This document shows positions 1-8,812 of a stretch of 64,000 bases of DNA, piece by piece. Made by a program: the position numbers and the translations under genes. The stretch comes from Wenyingzhuangia sp. 2_MG-2023. GTDB taxonomy: Bacteria > Bacteroidota > Bacteroidia > Flavobacteriales > Flavobacteriaceae. The DNA is taken from positions 1-64,000 of the forward strand of contig NZ_JAUOSB010000009.1 of assembly GCF_030548295.1 (NCBI RefSeq). The letters run 5' to 3'. Positions within the stretch are counted from its first letter, which is position 1; each line of letters starts with the position of its first letter. The notes under the pieces were generated by a model. That model had not been told where the DNA came from, searched no databases, and saw only the letters and a list, made by a program, of their open reading frames with translations.

Positions 1-276
1 AGAGAGATATTCAACCTAAAAACAACCCTACAAATTGCTTATACAAAACTAGCGCATTGGTATAAACAAGTAGAAAACTCAGGGTTTAATCAATTTAAAT
101 CTATAGTAAATACAATTACTCTAAACTACAGATCAATCCTAAATTACTTTATAAATAGAAGTACCAATGCTGCGGCTGAATCTTTCAATGCTAAAATTAA
201 AGCTTTTAGAGCGCAATTTAGAGGCGTTAGAAATCTAGAATTCTTCCTTTTTAGATTAACCAATATTTTTGCCTAA
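1..276 (+). CDS. Transposase, C-terminal fragment (ISL3/ISAon1-like)
   Basis: An open frame enters from the left edge and stops at TAA 274-276, giving the last 91 residues of a transposase. The tail carries the STNAAAESFN block followed by KIKAFRAQFRGVRN and ends in FRLTNIFA. This is the C-terminal signature of DDE transposases of the ISL3/ISAon1 type that are common in Bacteroidota: the late catalytic Glu lies in the AAES motif. The catalytic Asp residues and the left end of the element lie outside the window, so whether the element is intact cannot be judged. The right inverted repeat should fall between 277 and about 330, before the terminator of the neighbouring tRNA gene. Family assignment is by recognition of the C-terminal motif only. 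Confidence 0.75.
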   Translation, partial: REIFNLKTTLQIAYTKLAHWYKQVENSGFNQFKSIVNTITLNYRSILNYFINRSTNAAAESFNAKIKAFRAQFRGVRNLEFFLFRLTNIFA

Positions 277-331
277 AAACAACAATTTGTCTTGATCCGT
301 AATAATAGAGACCCCAGTAAACACAAAGCAC

Positions 332-360
332 AAAAAAACCATCTCGGACTGAGATGGTTT
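332..360 (-). terminator. Intrinsic terminator of the tRNA gene
   Basis: The inverted repeat aaaccatctc / gagatggttt with loop ggact is followed on the minus strand by a run of U encoded by the A-tract at 332-338. It lies 14 bases past the 3' end of the tRNA gene and separates it from the IS element. Confidence 0.8.
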
Positions 361-374
361 TAGGCTTTAAGTAG

Positions 375-448
375 TGGTCCCACTTGGGCTCGAACCAAGG
401 ACCCTCTGATTATGAGTCAGATGCTCTAACCAGCTGAGCTATGGGACC
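375..448 (-). tRNA. tRNA with CAU anticodon (Met, or Ile2)
   Basis: The minus strand folds into a full 74-nt cloverleaf. The acceptor stem is GGTCCCA with TGGGACC and discriminator A. The D arm is GCTC..GAGC, the anticodon stem TCTGA/TCAGA with loop CTCATAA (anticodon CAT), and the T arm holds TTGGTTCGAGCCCAA. CCA is not encoded. A CAT anticodon can be elongator tRNA-Met or lysidine-modified tRNA-Ile2. The 5' G1 with a long TAGCTCAGCTGG D arm excludes a typical initiator, but Met versus Ile2 cannot be settled by eye. Confidence 0.93.
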
Positions 449-508
449 TAAAGCGGTGGCAAATTTAGGATTTTTTTGCTATCTGACAAATATTTTTTGA
501 TTTTAAAC

Positions 509-1480
509 TTATACAGTTCTTCCCATTAAATAATTACCAAAATCAACCAACTGATTTTTAGACAATTCAGACATTTCTATTTGCTCTAAAATTTTAAAAG
601 CTTTATCTGTATAAGACTTAATTTCTTCTTTTATTTTGGATACAGCACCACTTTTTTCAAAAAAAGCTTTCACCTCTTCTATTTTTTTCGCTTCCTCAAA
701 AGTTTCGTTGGTGTAATACTTTTCAAATTCAACCAAGTCATCTCCTTTTAGCAATTCTTTTGCTTTTAAAACCAAAAACGTTTTTTTATTTTCTATAATA
801 TCTCCTCCTATTTGCTTTCCAAACGTTTCTGGATTTCCAAAAGCATCCAAATAATCGTCTTGCAACTGAAATGCTAAACCTAAATTCAACCCAAATTGAT
901 AGAAAGCATCGGCATCTTTTTCGGTGGCTTTGGCTATAATCGCTCCCATTTTTAAGGCTGCAGCAACCAAAACAGAAGTTTTTAAACGAATCATTTCTAT
1001 GTATTCTGGCACGGTAACATCCATTCTTATCTCAAAATCCATATCATATTGCTGACCTTCGCAAACTTCTATGGCTGTTTGTTGAAATAATTGCATTAAT
1101 TTTTTATAAATAGTTCCTTCATAAACCTCCAATGCCTGATTTGCTAGAATCATCATGGCATCACCAGAAAGAATTGCTGTGCTTACACCCCATTTTTCAT
1201 GTACGGTTTGTTGTCCTCTTCTCAGAGGTGCATCGTCCATAATATCATCGTGCAATAAAGTAAAATTATGAAAAACCTCAATAGCCAAAGCCGCATGCAT
1301 ACCTTGATGAAAATCTTTTTCCAACGCATCTATACTCATCAACACTAATAAAGGTCTCATTCTCTTTCCACCCAAATTTAAAATGTAATCAATAGGTTGA
1401 TACAAATTAATAGGCTCTTTAATCTCTACTTCTTTTTCTAAAAAAGACAGAAAAGAATCTCTGTAAACTGATAAATCCAA
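509..1480 (-). CDS. Polyprenyl (geranylgeranyl/farnesyl-type) diphosphate synthase
   Basis: This 323-residue trans-prenyltransferase condenses isopentenyl diphosphate with allylic diphosphates to make C15-C20 or longer prenyl chains in the cytoplasm. The first aspartate-rich motif is DDIMD at residues 78-82, followed by the basic LRRG. The second is DDYLD at 208-212, followed by the Lys-containing GKQIGGD loop. GGKRMRP near residue 38 is the family's IPP-binding block. Length fits the short-chain IspA/CrtE group. Chain length is set by residues before the first motif, which here are F-H-N-F-T-L-L; product length is therefore uncertain. It stands alone, divergent from the TetR gene. It probably draws on the mevalonate pathway encoded at 53-56 kb. 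Confidence 0.93.
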   Translation of the reverse strand: MDLSVYRDSFLSFLEKEVEIKEPINLYQPIDYILNLGGKRMRPLLVLMSIDALEKDFHQGMHAALAIEVFHNFTLLHDDIMDDAPLRRGQQTVHEKWGVSTAILSGDAMMILANQALEVYEGTIYKKLMQLFQQTAIEVCEGQQYDMDFEIRMDVTVPEYIEMIRLKTSVLVAAALKMGAIIAKATEKDADAFYQFGLNLGLAFQLQDDYLDAFGNPETFGKQIGGDIIENKKTFLVLKAKELLKGDDLVEFEKYYTNETFEEAKKIEEVKAFFEKSGAVSKIKEEIKSYTDKAFKILEQIEMSELSKNQLVDFGNYLMGRTV

Positions 1481-1566
1481 TGAATTGTTTTTTTAGTAAA
1501 AATAGAACAATACTAGACTTTACAAAAACCTAACTTAAAATTTATACAAAACCAAGGAAACTTTTT

Positions 1567-1596
1567 TTGTTTCTTTAGTTTCCATTCTTATATTTG
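1567..1596 (+). promoter_or_regulatory. Bacteroidota-type promoter of the efflux operon
   Basis: TTG at 1567-1569 and TATATTTG at 1589-1596 are separated by 19 bases, matching the flavobacterial -33/-7 consensus TTG-N17..23-TAnnTTTG. The TetR start codon follows 16 bases later. Confidence 0.75.
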
Positions 1597-1612
1597 CACA
1601 AAAAAAGTAACG

Positions 1613-2218
1613 ATGTTAAAATGTAAAATCCTGGAAAAAGCTACAGAGATGTTTTTAAATCTCGGTTTTAAAAGTGTTACGATGGATGACATCTCTAAAG
1701 ATTTAGGAATCTCTAAAAAAACCATCTATACGCATTTTAGAAATAAAACAGAATTGGTTAATGAGTCTACTTGCTATGTATTTGAACGTATCCAAAGTGG
1801 AATTGAAAAAATATGTGCTAACAAATTAAACGCTATTGAAGAGCTATTTGAAATTAAACAATTTGTTTTGACTGTATTAAGAAACGAAGACAGTTCTCCT
1901 CAACATCAATTGCAAAAATTTTTCCCAGATATTCATGCCCGTTTTAAAAACAAGCATTTAACCACTGTAAATAATTCTATTGTTAAAAATATTGAAAAGG
2001 GAATAGCTTCGGGAATTTATAGAGAAAATATCGACAAGCACTTTGTTTCAAGAATGTATTTTATTGGAATTACTGGTATTAAAGATGAAGAAACTTTCCC
2101 AAAAGAAATGTACACCAAACAACAATTAATGGAGTATGTTTTAGATTATCACATTAGAGCCATTGCAACAGAAGAAGGAATTCAAATATTAAAACAACTA
2201 ACAAACCATAAAAATTAA
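1613..2218 (+). CDS. TetR/AcrR-family transcriptional regulator
   Basis: This is a 201-residue repressor-type regulator. The N-terminus has the TetR helix-turn-helix at about residues 5-50, with ATEMFLNLGFKSVTMDDIS, LGISKKTIYTHF and RNKTEL. This is the classic 'A..LF...G...T...IA...G.S...Y.HF' pattern. The C-terminal helical domain, which would bind the inducer and dimerise, is poorly conserved as usual. It is the first gene of an operon: the TolC gene starts 2 bases after its stop. This order, TetR-TolC-adaptor-RND, is common in Flavobacteriaceae and implies autorepression and control of the pump. The inducer is unknown. Confidence 0.93.
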   Translation: MLKCKILEKATEMFLNLGFKSVTMDDISKDLGISKKTIYTHFRNKTELVNESTCYVFERIQSGIEKICANKLNAIEELFEIKQFVLTVLRNEDSSPQHQLQKFFPDIHARFKNKHLTTVNNSIVKNIEKGIASGIYRENIDKHFVSRMYFIGITGIKDEETFPKEMYTKQQLMEYVLDYHIRAIATEEGIQILKQLTNHKN

Positions 2219-2220
2219 CT

Positions 2221-3534
2221 ATGAAAAAAACACTCCTACTTGTTTGTATCATCCTAGGAATTGGTGCCAATGCACAAGATTCCAAGACCTACAAACTATC
2301 ACTAAAAGAAGCCGTAGACTACGCACTCAAAAACAATAGAACCGTAAAAAATGCAGCACTAAGCATTCAAGCTGCCAAACAGCAAAAATGGGAAACTACT
2401 GCTATTGGTTTGCCACAAATCAACGCTAAAGCAGAATATAAAAACTATGTAAAATATCCACTTACAGGAGTTGAAGGTGGTGAAGATTCTTTTATCAATT
2501 TTATATTTCCAAAACAAAGTTTAACCCCAAGTGTAACTTTAACTCAATTGCTTTTTGATGGATCTTACATTGTAGGTTTACAATCTGCCAAAGTGTTTTT
2601 AGACATTACTAAAAATGCCAAAGCAAAAACAGACAATGAAATCACAAAAGGAGTTACTAGCGCATATAACAATGTTTTATTAACCCAAGAAAGCATAAAT
2701 CTGATTCAAAAAAACATTGCAAGTATAAAAAGTAATTTATTTGAATCTAAAGCAATGCTAACCAATGGTTTTATTGAAGAAGAAGATATAGAACAACTTC
2801 AAATTACATTAAACAACCTAGAAAACAACTTAAATAGCTTAGAAAGAATGCATACTATTTCTTTAAAACTTTTAAGATTGACTTTAGGTTTTACAGATGA
2901 TGTAGCCATTACACTTACAGAAGATTTGCAAACGTTGATAAGCCAAACCAAACAACAAGCAACTTCTTTTACTGATTTTTCTGTGTTTAAAAACATAGAT
3001 TATCAAATTGCAGAGAACGAGGTAAACTCAAAAAAGCTGCTTTACAAATTAGAACAAGCTAAACTGCTCCCTACAGTTAGCAGTTTTTTAACAGGTAACT
3101 ATATTGGTAACAGTAGCGAATTTACTTTTTTCGATAAATCTCAAAACTGGATTGGTACTGCAATGCTTGGAGTTACTATAGACATTCCTATTTTTTCATC
3201 GTTTGCAAGTAATGCAAAACGTAAAAGAGCTAAAATAGATTGGCAAATATCTCAAAACAAATTGATAGATACCGAGGAACAGATAGAAATAAACTATCAA
3301 ACCATAAAATCTGACCTAGAATTGGCTATCAATACTTTAGATAATAAAAAAAGAAATTTAGAATTGGCAGAACGTATAGAGCATAAAAACAACATTAAAT
3401 ACAAGGAAGGAATTTCTAGTAGTTTTGACTTAAGACAAGCTCAAATGCAACTATACAGTAGTCAACAAGAATATTTACAAGCCATGGTAAATGTTATCAA
3501 CAAAAAAGCAGAATTAAACGTATTACAAAATTAA
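2221..3534 (+). CDS. TolC-family outer membrane efflux channel
   Basis: This 437-residue protein starts with a signal peptide (basic MKK, hydrophobic core, cleavage after the Ala in GIGANAQ near residue 18). It has two repeated long helical OEP domains. The first follows KLSLKEAVDYALKNNRTVKNAAL, the typical opening of TolC-family proteins. The second ends with SSSFDLRQAQMQLYSSQQEYLQA, the usual C-terminal OEP motif. It forms a trimeric barrel and periplasmic tunnel through which the RND pump expels substrate. It starts 2 bases after the TetR stop and is followed 21 bases later by the adaptor, so the three pump components are co-transcribed. Confidence 0.95.
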   Translation: MKKTLLLVCIILGIGANAQDSKTYKLSLKEAVDYALKNNRTVKNAALSIQAAKQQKWETTAIGLPQINAKAEYKNYVKYPLTGVEGGEDSFINFIFPKQSLTPSVTLTQLLFDGSYIVGLQSAKVFLDITKNAKAKTDNEITKGVTSAYNNVLLTQESINLIQKNIASIKSNLFESKAMLTNGFIEEEDIEQLQITLNNLENNLNSLERMHTISLKLLRLTLGFTDDVAITLTEDLQTLISQTKQQATSFTDFSVFKNIDYQIAENEVNSKKLLYKLEQAKLLPTVSSFLTGNYIGNSSEFTFFDKSQNWIGTAMLGVTIDIPIFSSFASNAKRKRAKIDWQISQNKLIDTEEQIEINYQTIKSDLELAINTLDNKKRNLELAERIEHKNNIKYKEGISSSFDLRQAQMQLYSSQQEYLQAMVNVINKKAELNVLQN

Positions 3535-3555
3535 ATCGCTCTCAAAAACAGAATT

Positions 3556-4689
3556 ATGAAAAAAATAGTATTAACCATTTCTGCAATTACCATGATTGCG
3601 TGTGGATCAAAAAATGAACAAACCGTTGCTGATATTATTGCAAACAAAAATATAAAAGAAATCAAAGCTAAAAGAAACAGCTTACTAAGTGATGTGAAGG
3701 AATTAGAAAATGCCATAGCAACACTAGATACTATTAAAAGAGCTGCTTTGGTGTCTACTTTAACTACAGAAGTTTCAGATTTTTATCATTATGTAGAAAT
3801 TCAAGGAAATGTAGAAACCAAACAAAACCTTATTCTTTATCCAGAAATTGGAGGAGCTTTAAAATCTATTTTGGTAAAAGAAGGACAAAAAGTAAGCAAA
3901 GGACAAACCATTGCTATTATAGATGATTCTGGTTTGAGCGATCAATTGGCACAATTGGAAGCAGATGCTGGTTTGGCAAAAACAACTTTTGAAAGACAGG
4001 AGCGTTTGTGGAATCAGAAAATTGGGTCTGAAATTCAGTTTTTACAAGCTAAAACTGCTTATGCTGCAAAATCTAAGGCGGTTGATAATCTAAAAAAACA
4101 AATAGCTAAAACACAATTAAAAGCTCCGTATGGCGGAATTGTTGACGATATTATTACCGACCAAGGTTCATATGTAATGCCAGGACAATCTCCAATTATT
4201 CGTTTGGTCAACTTAAGTGATATGACCATTAGTGCAGAAATCCCAGAAACATTCATTAAATATGTTAAAAAAGGAAAAAAAGTAGATTTATACATTCCAG
4301 TATTAGATGCCAAAGCTGAAACTATCATCACTCAAACAGGAAATTACATCAACCCAAACAACAGAAAGTTTAAGGTAGAAATGAACGTTCCAAATAACAT
4401 AGAAGCCAAACCAAACATGTCTGTTCGTTTAAGTATTAATGATTACCATAACGAAACAGCTATTTTAATTCCTCAAAGCATTATTTCTGAAAACGAATAC
4501 AACGAAGAGTATGTATTTACTGCCGTTAAGAAAGGAAGTGCATATGTAGCTAAAAAAACTTTTGTGGAATTGGGTAAAACCAGTAAAAATGATATTGAAG
4601 TTACCAAAGGTTTAACTCCAAACACACATGTAATTGTAGAAGGTGCAAGATCTGTAAAAGAAGGTCAAGAAGTAACTATTTTAAACTAA
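3556..4689 (+). CDS. RND efflux periplasmic adaptor (membrane fusion protein)
   Basis: This 377-residue adaptor bridges the RND pump and the TolC channel in the periplasm. Residues 1-17 form a lipoprotein signal with lipobox MIAC and lipid-accepting Cys at about 17. A coiled-coil region (about 30-60) precedes a split biotinyl-lipoyl domain (GGALKSILVKEGQKVSKGQ and LKAPYGGIVDDI). A second coiled-coil hairpin lies between the lipoyl halves. A beta-barrel domain follows, then a membrane-proximal domain ending VVEGARSVKEGQEV. Length and domain order are normal for the HlyD/AcrA family. The gene stop lies 7 bases before the pump start. Confidence 0.95.
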   Translation: MKKIVLTISAITMIACGSKNEQTVADIIANKNIKEIKAKRNSLLSDVKELENAIATLDTIKRAALVSTLTTEVSDFYHYVEIQGNVETKQNLILYPEIGGALKSILVKEGQKVSKGQTIAIIDDSGLSDQLAQLEADAGLAKTTFERQERLWNQKIGSEIQFLQAKTAYAAKSKAVDNLKKQIAKTQLKAPYGGIVDDIITDQGSYVMPGQSPIIRLVNLSDMTISAEIPETFIKYVKKGKKVDLYIPVLDAKAETIITQTGNYINPNNRKFKVEMNVPNNIEAKPNMSVRLSINDYHNETAILIPQSIISENEYNEEYVFTAVKKGSAYVAKKTFVELGKTSKNDIEVTKGLTPNTHVIVEGARSVKEGQEVTILN

Positions 4690-4696
4690 GCTTATC

Positions 4697-7600
4697 ATGT
4701 CCGAAAAGAAAAAAAATACCATTAAAGAATTTGCATGGTCATCGTGGGCTATTAACAATAGAACCACCATGTATGTATTGGCAGGTTTAATGCTGATATT
4801 GGGTGTCTCTGCCTACAATAATTTGCCTAGAGAAAGTTTTCCTGAAGTTAAGGAAACTAAAATATATATCAACGCAATGTATCCTGGTAACACTGCCGAA
4901 GATATAGAGCGTTTAATTATAGATCCGTTAGAAGATGAATTGGAGAATGTTAGCAACGTAACCGAAGTTACTTCTACATCTCAGGAAGATTACGGAATTA
5001 TTGTTATTGAATTTGATGAAAAAATTTCTGTTGAAGCAGCTAAACAAAAAGTAAAAGATGAAGTTGATGGTGTAAAAGCAGGAGAAGATTGGCCTACTTT
5101 TAACGGTGCCAAAGTAGATCCCGCTGTTTTTGATTTAAACATTTCAGAAGAAATGCCTATTTTAAACATCAACCTTACCGGAGATTATACTGTAGAAAAA
5201 CTAAAAACCTTTGCAGAACGTCTAGAGGATGAAATTGAAGAGTTATCAGAAATTAAAAAAGTAGACATTAGAGGAGCTCAAGAAAAAGAAGTTGAGATTG
5301 CTGTAGATATATACAAAATGTCTGCTGCTCAGGTTAGTTTTGATGACATTATCAATGCCATCAAACAAGAAAACATTACCATGTCTGCCGGAAACTTAAT
5401 AACTAGCGGACAACGTAGAACTATTAGAATTTTAGGAGAAATAGAGAATCCTAATCAACTTAAAGACTTTGTCATCAAAAGACAAGGAGGTATAGTATAC
5501 CTTAAAGACGTTGCTGATGTTTTTTTCCAAGAAAAAGAAAAAACCACCTATGCACGTGAATGGGGTAAAACCGTGGTAATGCTAGACGTTAAAAAACGTA
5601 GTGGTAAAAACATGGTAGAAGCTGCAGATAAAATAAAAGAAATAGTACATAATGCAGAAATTTCTTATTTGCCTAGTGATTTAAAAGTTACCATTAGTAA
5701 CGACCAATCTTCTAACACACTAAACCAAGTAGATGATTTGGTAAACAACATCATCTTTGGTATTTTATTAGTTATTATGGTCCTAATGTTTTTCTTAGGA
5801 TTTAGAAATGCACTGTTTGTTGGTTTTGCCATTCCTATGTCTATGTTTATGTCTTTTTGGATTATTGATCTATTAGGATACACGATGAATACCATGATTC
5901 TTTTTGGATTGATTATGGGACTTGGAATGCTAGTAGATAATGGAATTGTAGTTGTAGAAAACGTGTTCCGTTTGATGGATGAAGAGGGAATGTCTAGAAA
6001 GGAAGCTGCTAAAAAAGGAATTGGAGAAATTGCTTTCCCAATTATTATTTCAACAGCCACTACAGTAGCAGCCTTTATTCCTCTTGGTTTATGGCCTGGA
6101 ATTATGGGACAATTCATGAAATATTTCCCTATTACATTATCCATTGTATTAGGTTCTTCATTATTCGTAGCCATTTTCTTTAACTCCGTACTAGTTTCTC
6201 AGTTCATGACTATTGGAGAGAAAAAACTTACCTACAAACAATTAATTAGATTGACCATTATTCTTTGCGGATTTGGAATTCCAATTTTGTTATTTGGAGG
6301 AGCTGTTCATGGATTAGGAAGTTTAATGATTGTTACTTGTTTGTTATTTTGGTTGTACAGACTTTTTATCAAAAGAGGAGCTATATATTTTCAAGAAAAA
6401 ACATTAACAGCCTTTGAAAACAGTTATGAAAAAGCCATCCGTTTTTCTTTAACTAGCTGGAGACCTTACGTTTTTTTAGTAGGTACTTTTATTTTGTTAG
6501 TAGCTTCTTTTATGGTCTTTGGTGCTTCTGTTGCTTCTGGAAAAACACAAGTGGAATTCTTTCCAGACAACAAGCCTAACCAAATTATTATATACTTAGA
6601 ATATCCTCAAGGAACAGATATTGAGAAAACAAATGCCATCACCAAAAAGATAGAAAAACGTGTCTTTAACATCTTAAACGAGGATGTATATATGGACAAT
6701 GGATATAACTTTTTAGTAGAATCTGCTGTTTCTCAAGTAGGTATGGGAGCTGGTAACCCTAACACGGACAGTGGGGATTCTGAAATGCCACACAGGGGTA
6801 AAATTACCGCTACCATGCGAGAATACAAATACCGTAAAGGTGCAGATTCTGAAGAGCTAAGACTTAAGGTTCAAGAAGATTTAAAGAACAAATTCCCTGG
6901 ACTTTCTATTTCTGTTGAAAAAGATGCTGCTGGACCTCCTGCAGGATACCCAATCAACATCGAAATTCAAGGAAATGATTATACTGAATTAATCAACGTA
7001 GCAAACAGAATGCAAAAATTCATATCAGATCGTAACATTCCTGGTATTGATGAATTAAAGGTAGATGTAAACAGAGCGAAACCTGCTATGGAAGTTTATG
7101 TTGACAGAAAAAAAGCGGGAGCTTTAGGAGTTCCTGTAGTCATGGTTGCCAACCAACTTAGACGTTCTATTTTTGGTGAAAAAGCAAGCGTTTATAAAGA
7201 AGATGGTGAAGATTATGACATGTATGTTCGTTTTAATTCAGAAGACAGAACCAACACCAGTTTATTATTCAATCAAAATGTAGTATTCCGTAGTCCAATA
7301 GACGGACAATTAAAAGAAGTGCCAATTTCAGCTTTAATCTCTCGTAGAAACACTTCATCGTTTAGTGCTATTAAACACAAAAACGGAAATAGAACCGTAG
7401 TGGTTTATTCTGCTTTGGCTCCTGGATATAAAGATGCAGCTGCTGTAGTAAAATTGATTGAGTTAGAAATGGCTGATTTTGATGCTCCAAAAGGAATTAC
7501 CTTTGACTTTACAGGACAAATTGAAGAACAAAACAAGCAAATGAGTTTCTTAATGGGAGCATTAATGACTGGTTTAGGTTTAATTATGTTCATCTTGGTT

Positions 7601-8149
7601 TTCCAATTCAACTCGGTAACCAAACCGGCTATTATTATGGTGGCTATTTTCTTAAGTTTTACAGGTGTATTCTTTGGAATTATTGGAATAGGAATGAGTT
7701 TTGTAATTATGATGACCATGATGGGAATTATTTCTCTAGCAGGTATTGTAGTAAACAATGGAGTCGTATTGTTAGATTATACTCAGTTGTTATTCGATAG
7801 AAAAGCTGAAGAGTTAGACCTTCCTGAAGGAGAAATTATTTCTGTAGAACACGCATACGAAGCGATTGTTCAAGGAGGTAAAGCTCGTTTAAGACCTGTA
7901 ATGCTAACCGCTATTACTACCGTATTAGGTTTAATACCTTTAGCTATTGGGTTTAACATAGATTTCTTTGCATTGTTCAACACAGGAAACCCTAACATAT
8001 ACATGGGAGGTGATAACGTAATTTTCTGGGGACCATTAGCGTGGACAGTAATCTTCGGATTGACCTTTGCCACCTTCCTTACCTTAATTATTGTACCAGT
8101 AATGTTTTATTTACTACACAGAATTAAAGTGAGAGTTAAGAATAGATAA
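4697..8149 (+). CDS. RND efflux transporter permease (HAE1/AcrB-like, enlarged)
   Basis: This 1150-residue inner membrane proton-driven pump is longer than AcrB (about 1050). It has the RND plan: TM1 near residues 23-42, a first periplasmic loop, TM2-6, TM7 near 596-615, a second periplasmic loop, then TM8-12. The TM4 proton-relay motif reads GMLVDNGIVVVEN, keeping the first Asp but with Asn as the second. The TM10 segment reads GIVVNNGVVLLDY, with Asn where AcrB has Lys940; MdtB/SwrC-type pumps share this pattern. Between TM6 and TM7 (about residues 525-560) two additional hydrophobic stretches account for part of the extra length. Substrate cannot be read from sequence. It is the last gene of the operon. 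Confidence 0.94.
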   Translation: MSEKKKNTIKEFAWSSWAINNRTTMYVLAGLMLILGVSAYNNLPRESFPEVKETKIYINAMYPGNTAEDIERLIIDPLEDELENVSNVTEVTSTSQEDYGIIVIEFDEKISVEAAKQKVKDEVDGVKAGEDWPTFNGAKVDPAVFDLNISEEMPILNINLTGDYTVEKLKTFAERLEDEIEELSEIKKVDIRGAQEKEVEIAVDIYKMSAAQVSFDDIINAIKQENITMSAGNLITSGQRRTIRILGEIENPNQLKDFVIKRQGGIVYLKDVADVFFQEKEKTTYAREWGKTVVMLDVKKRSGKNMVEAADKIKEIVHNAEISYLPSDLKVTISNDQSSNTLNQVDDLVNNIIFGILLVIMVLMFFLGFRNALFVGFAIPMSMFMSFWIIDLLGYTMNTMILFGLIMGLGMLVDNGIVVVENVFRLMDEEGMSRKEAAKKGIGEIAFPIIISTATTVAAFIPLGLWPGIMGQFMKYFPITLSIVLGSSLFVAIFFNSVLVSQFMTIGEKKLTYKQLIRLTIILCGFGIPILLFGGAVHGLGSLMIVTCLLFWLYRLFIKRGAIYFQEKTLTAFENSYEKAIRFSLTSWRPYVFLVGTFILLVASFMVFGASVASGKTQVEFFPDNKPNQIIIYLEYPQGTDIEKTNAITKKIEKRVFNILNEDVYMDNGYNFLVESAVSQVGMGAGNPNTDSGDSEMPHRGKITATMREYKYRKGADSEELRLKVQEDLKNKFPGLSISVEKDAAGPPAGYPINIEIQGNDYTELINVANRMQKFISDRNIPGIDELKVDVNRAKPAMEVYVDRKKAGALGVPVVMVANQLRRSIFGEKASVYKEDGEDYDMYVRFNSEDRTNTSLLFNQNVVFRSPIDGQLKEVPISALISRRNTSSFSAIKHKNGNRTVVVYSALAPGYKDAAAVVKLIELEMADFDAPKGITFDFTGQIEEQNKQMSFLMGALMTGLGLIMFILVFQFNSVTKPAIIMVAIFLSFTGVFFGIIGIGMSFVIMMTMMGIISLAGIVVNNGVVLLDYTQLLFDRKAEELDLPEGEIISVEHAYEAIVQGGKARLRPVMLTAITTVLGLIPLAIGFNIDFFALFNTGNPNIYMGGDNVIFWGPLAWTVIFGLTFATFLTLIIVPVMFYLLHRIKVRVKNR

Positions 8150-8168
8150 TCTCTATTACATTTTATAA

Positions 8169-8204
8169 AAAAAGGCTATTTGAATGAATCAAATAGCCTT
8201 TTTT
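8169..8204 (+). terminator. Intrinsic terminator of the efflux operon
   Basis: A 15-bp stem (aaaaaggctatttga / tcaaatagccttttt) with loop atgaa is followed by a T-run ending at 8204. It lies 19 bases after the RND stop codon. Confidence 0.9.
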
Positions 8205-8306
8205 GCATTTGGAAATTCCCCATAGCGTCAGACTTTCACTACTCACTTTTTAAAACAAGCCGCTCAATCCTTAACGCAATAAACATTAACTCAATTAAAT
8301 TATTCC

Positions 8307-8314
8307 TAATTTTG
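8307..8314 (+). promoter_or_regulatory. -7 element TAATTTTG before recX
   Basis: TAATTTTG ends 4 bases before the recX ATG at 8319. A transcript starting the usual 5-7 bases downstream would be nearly leaderless. No clear TTG is seen at the expected -33 spacing. Confidence 0.4.
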
Positions 8315-8318
8315 TTTT

Positions 8319-8804
8319 ATGAACTTCTCTAAGCAAAATCAAAAAACATATACGGTAGAAGAAGCCAAAAGAGCTTTAGAAAACTATTGTATATATCAAG
8401 ATAGATGTCATAAAGAAGTGGAAGAAAAGCTGTTCAAAATGGGTATGATTCCACAGGCTTGTGAAGTTGTTATGCTTCATTTAATGGAACATAACTTTTT
8501 AAACGAAGAACGTTTTGCTAAAAGTTTTGCAAGAGGAAAATTTAGAATTAAGAAATATGGAAAAGTACGAATTACTCAAGAACTAAAATTCAGAAACATT
8601 TCTGACTACAACATCAAAACTGCATTGAAAGAAATAGATGAAGAAGAATATACAAACATGTTCTATAAACTTGTTCATCAAAAATGGGAAAACACAAAAG
8701 AATCTAATTTTTACAAAAAGAAAAAAAAAGTAGCTGATTTTTTACTGCGTAAAGGATATGAATCTAATTTAATATACGCTGCTCTAAATGATTTCAATAC
8801 TTAA
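8319..8804 (+). CDS. recX: Regulatory protein RecX
   Basis: This 161-residue all-helical protein modulates RecA filament activity in the cytoplasm. It shows the RecX three-helix repeats: YTVEEAKRALENYCIYQDRCHKEVEEKLFKMG near residues 11-42 is the N-terminal RecX motif (A...L..R..S..E...KL). EHNFLNEERFAKSFARGKFRIKKYGKVRI is the middle signature ('L.D..FA....R.....G..RI'), and residues 120-157 form a third repeat. Length matches the family. It is a single gene between the RND terminator and a convergent lipoprotein gene that ends 8 bases away. No recA gene is in the window. Confidence 0.9.
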   Translation: MNFSKQNQKTYTVEEAKRALENYCIYQDRCHKEVEEKLFKMGMIPQACEVVMLHLMEHNFLNEERFAKSFARGKFRIKKYGKVRITQELKFRNISDYNIKTALKEIDEEEYTNMFYKLVHQKWENTKESNFYKKKKKVADFLLRKGYESNLIYAALNDFNT

Positions 8805-8812
8805 ATGCCAAA

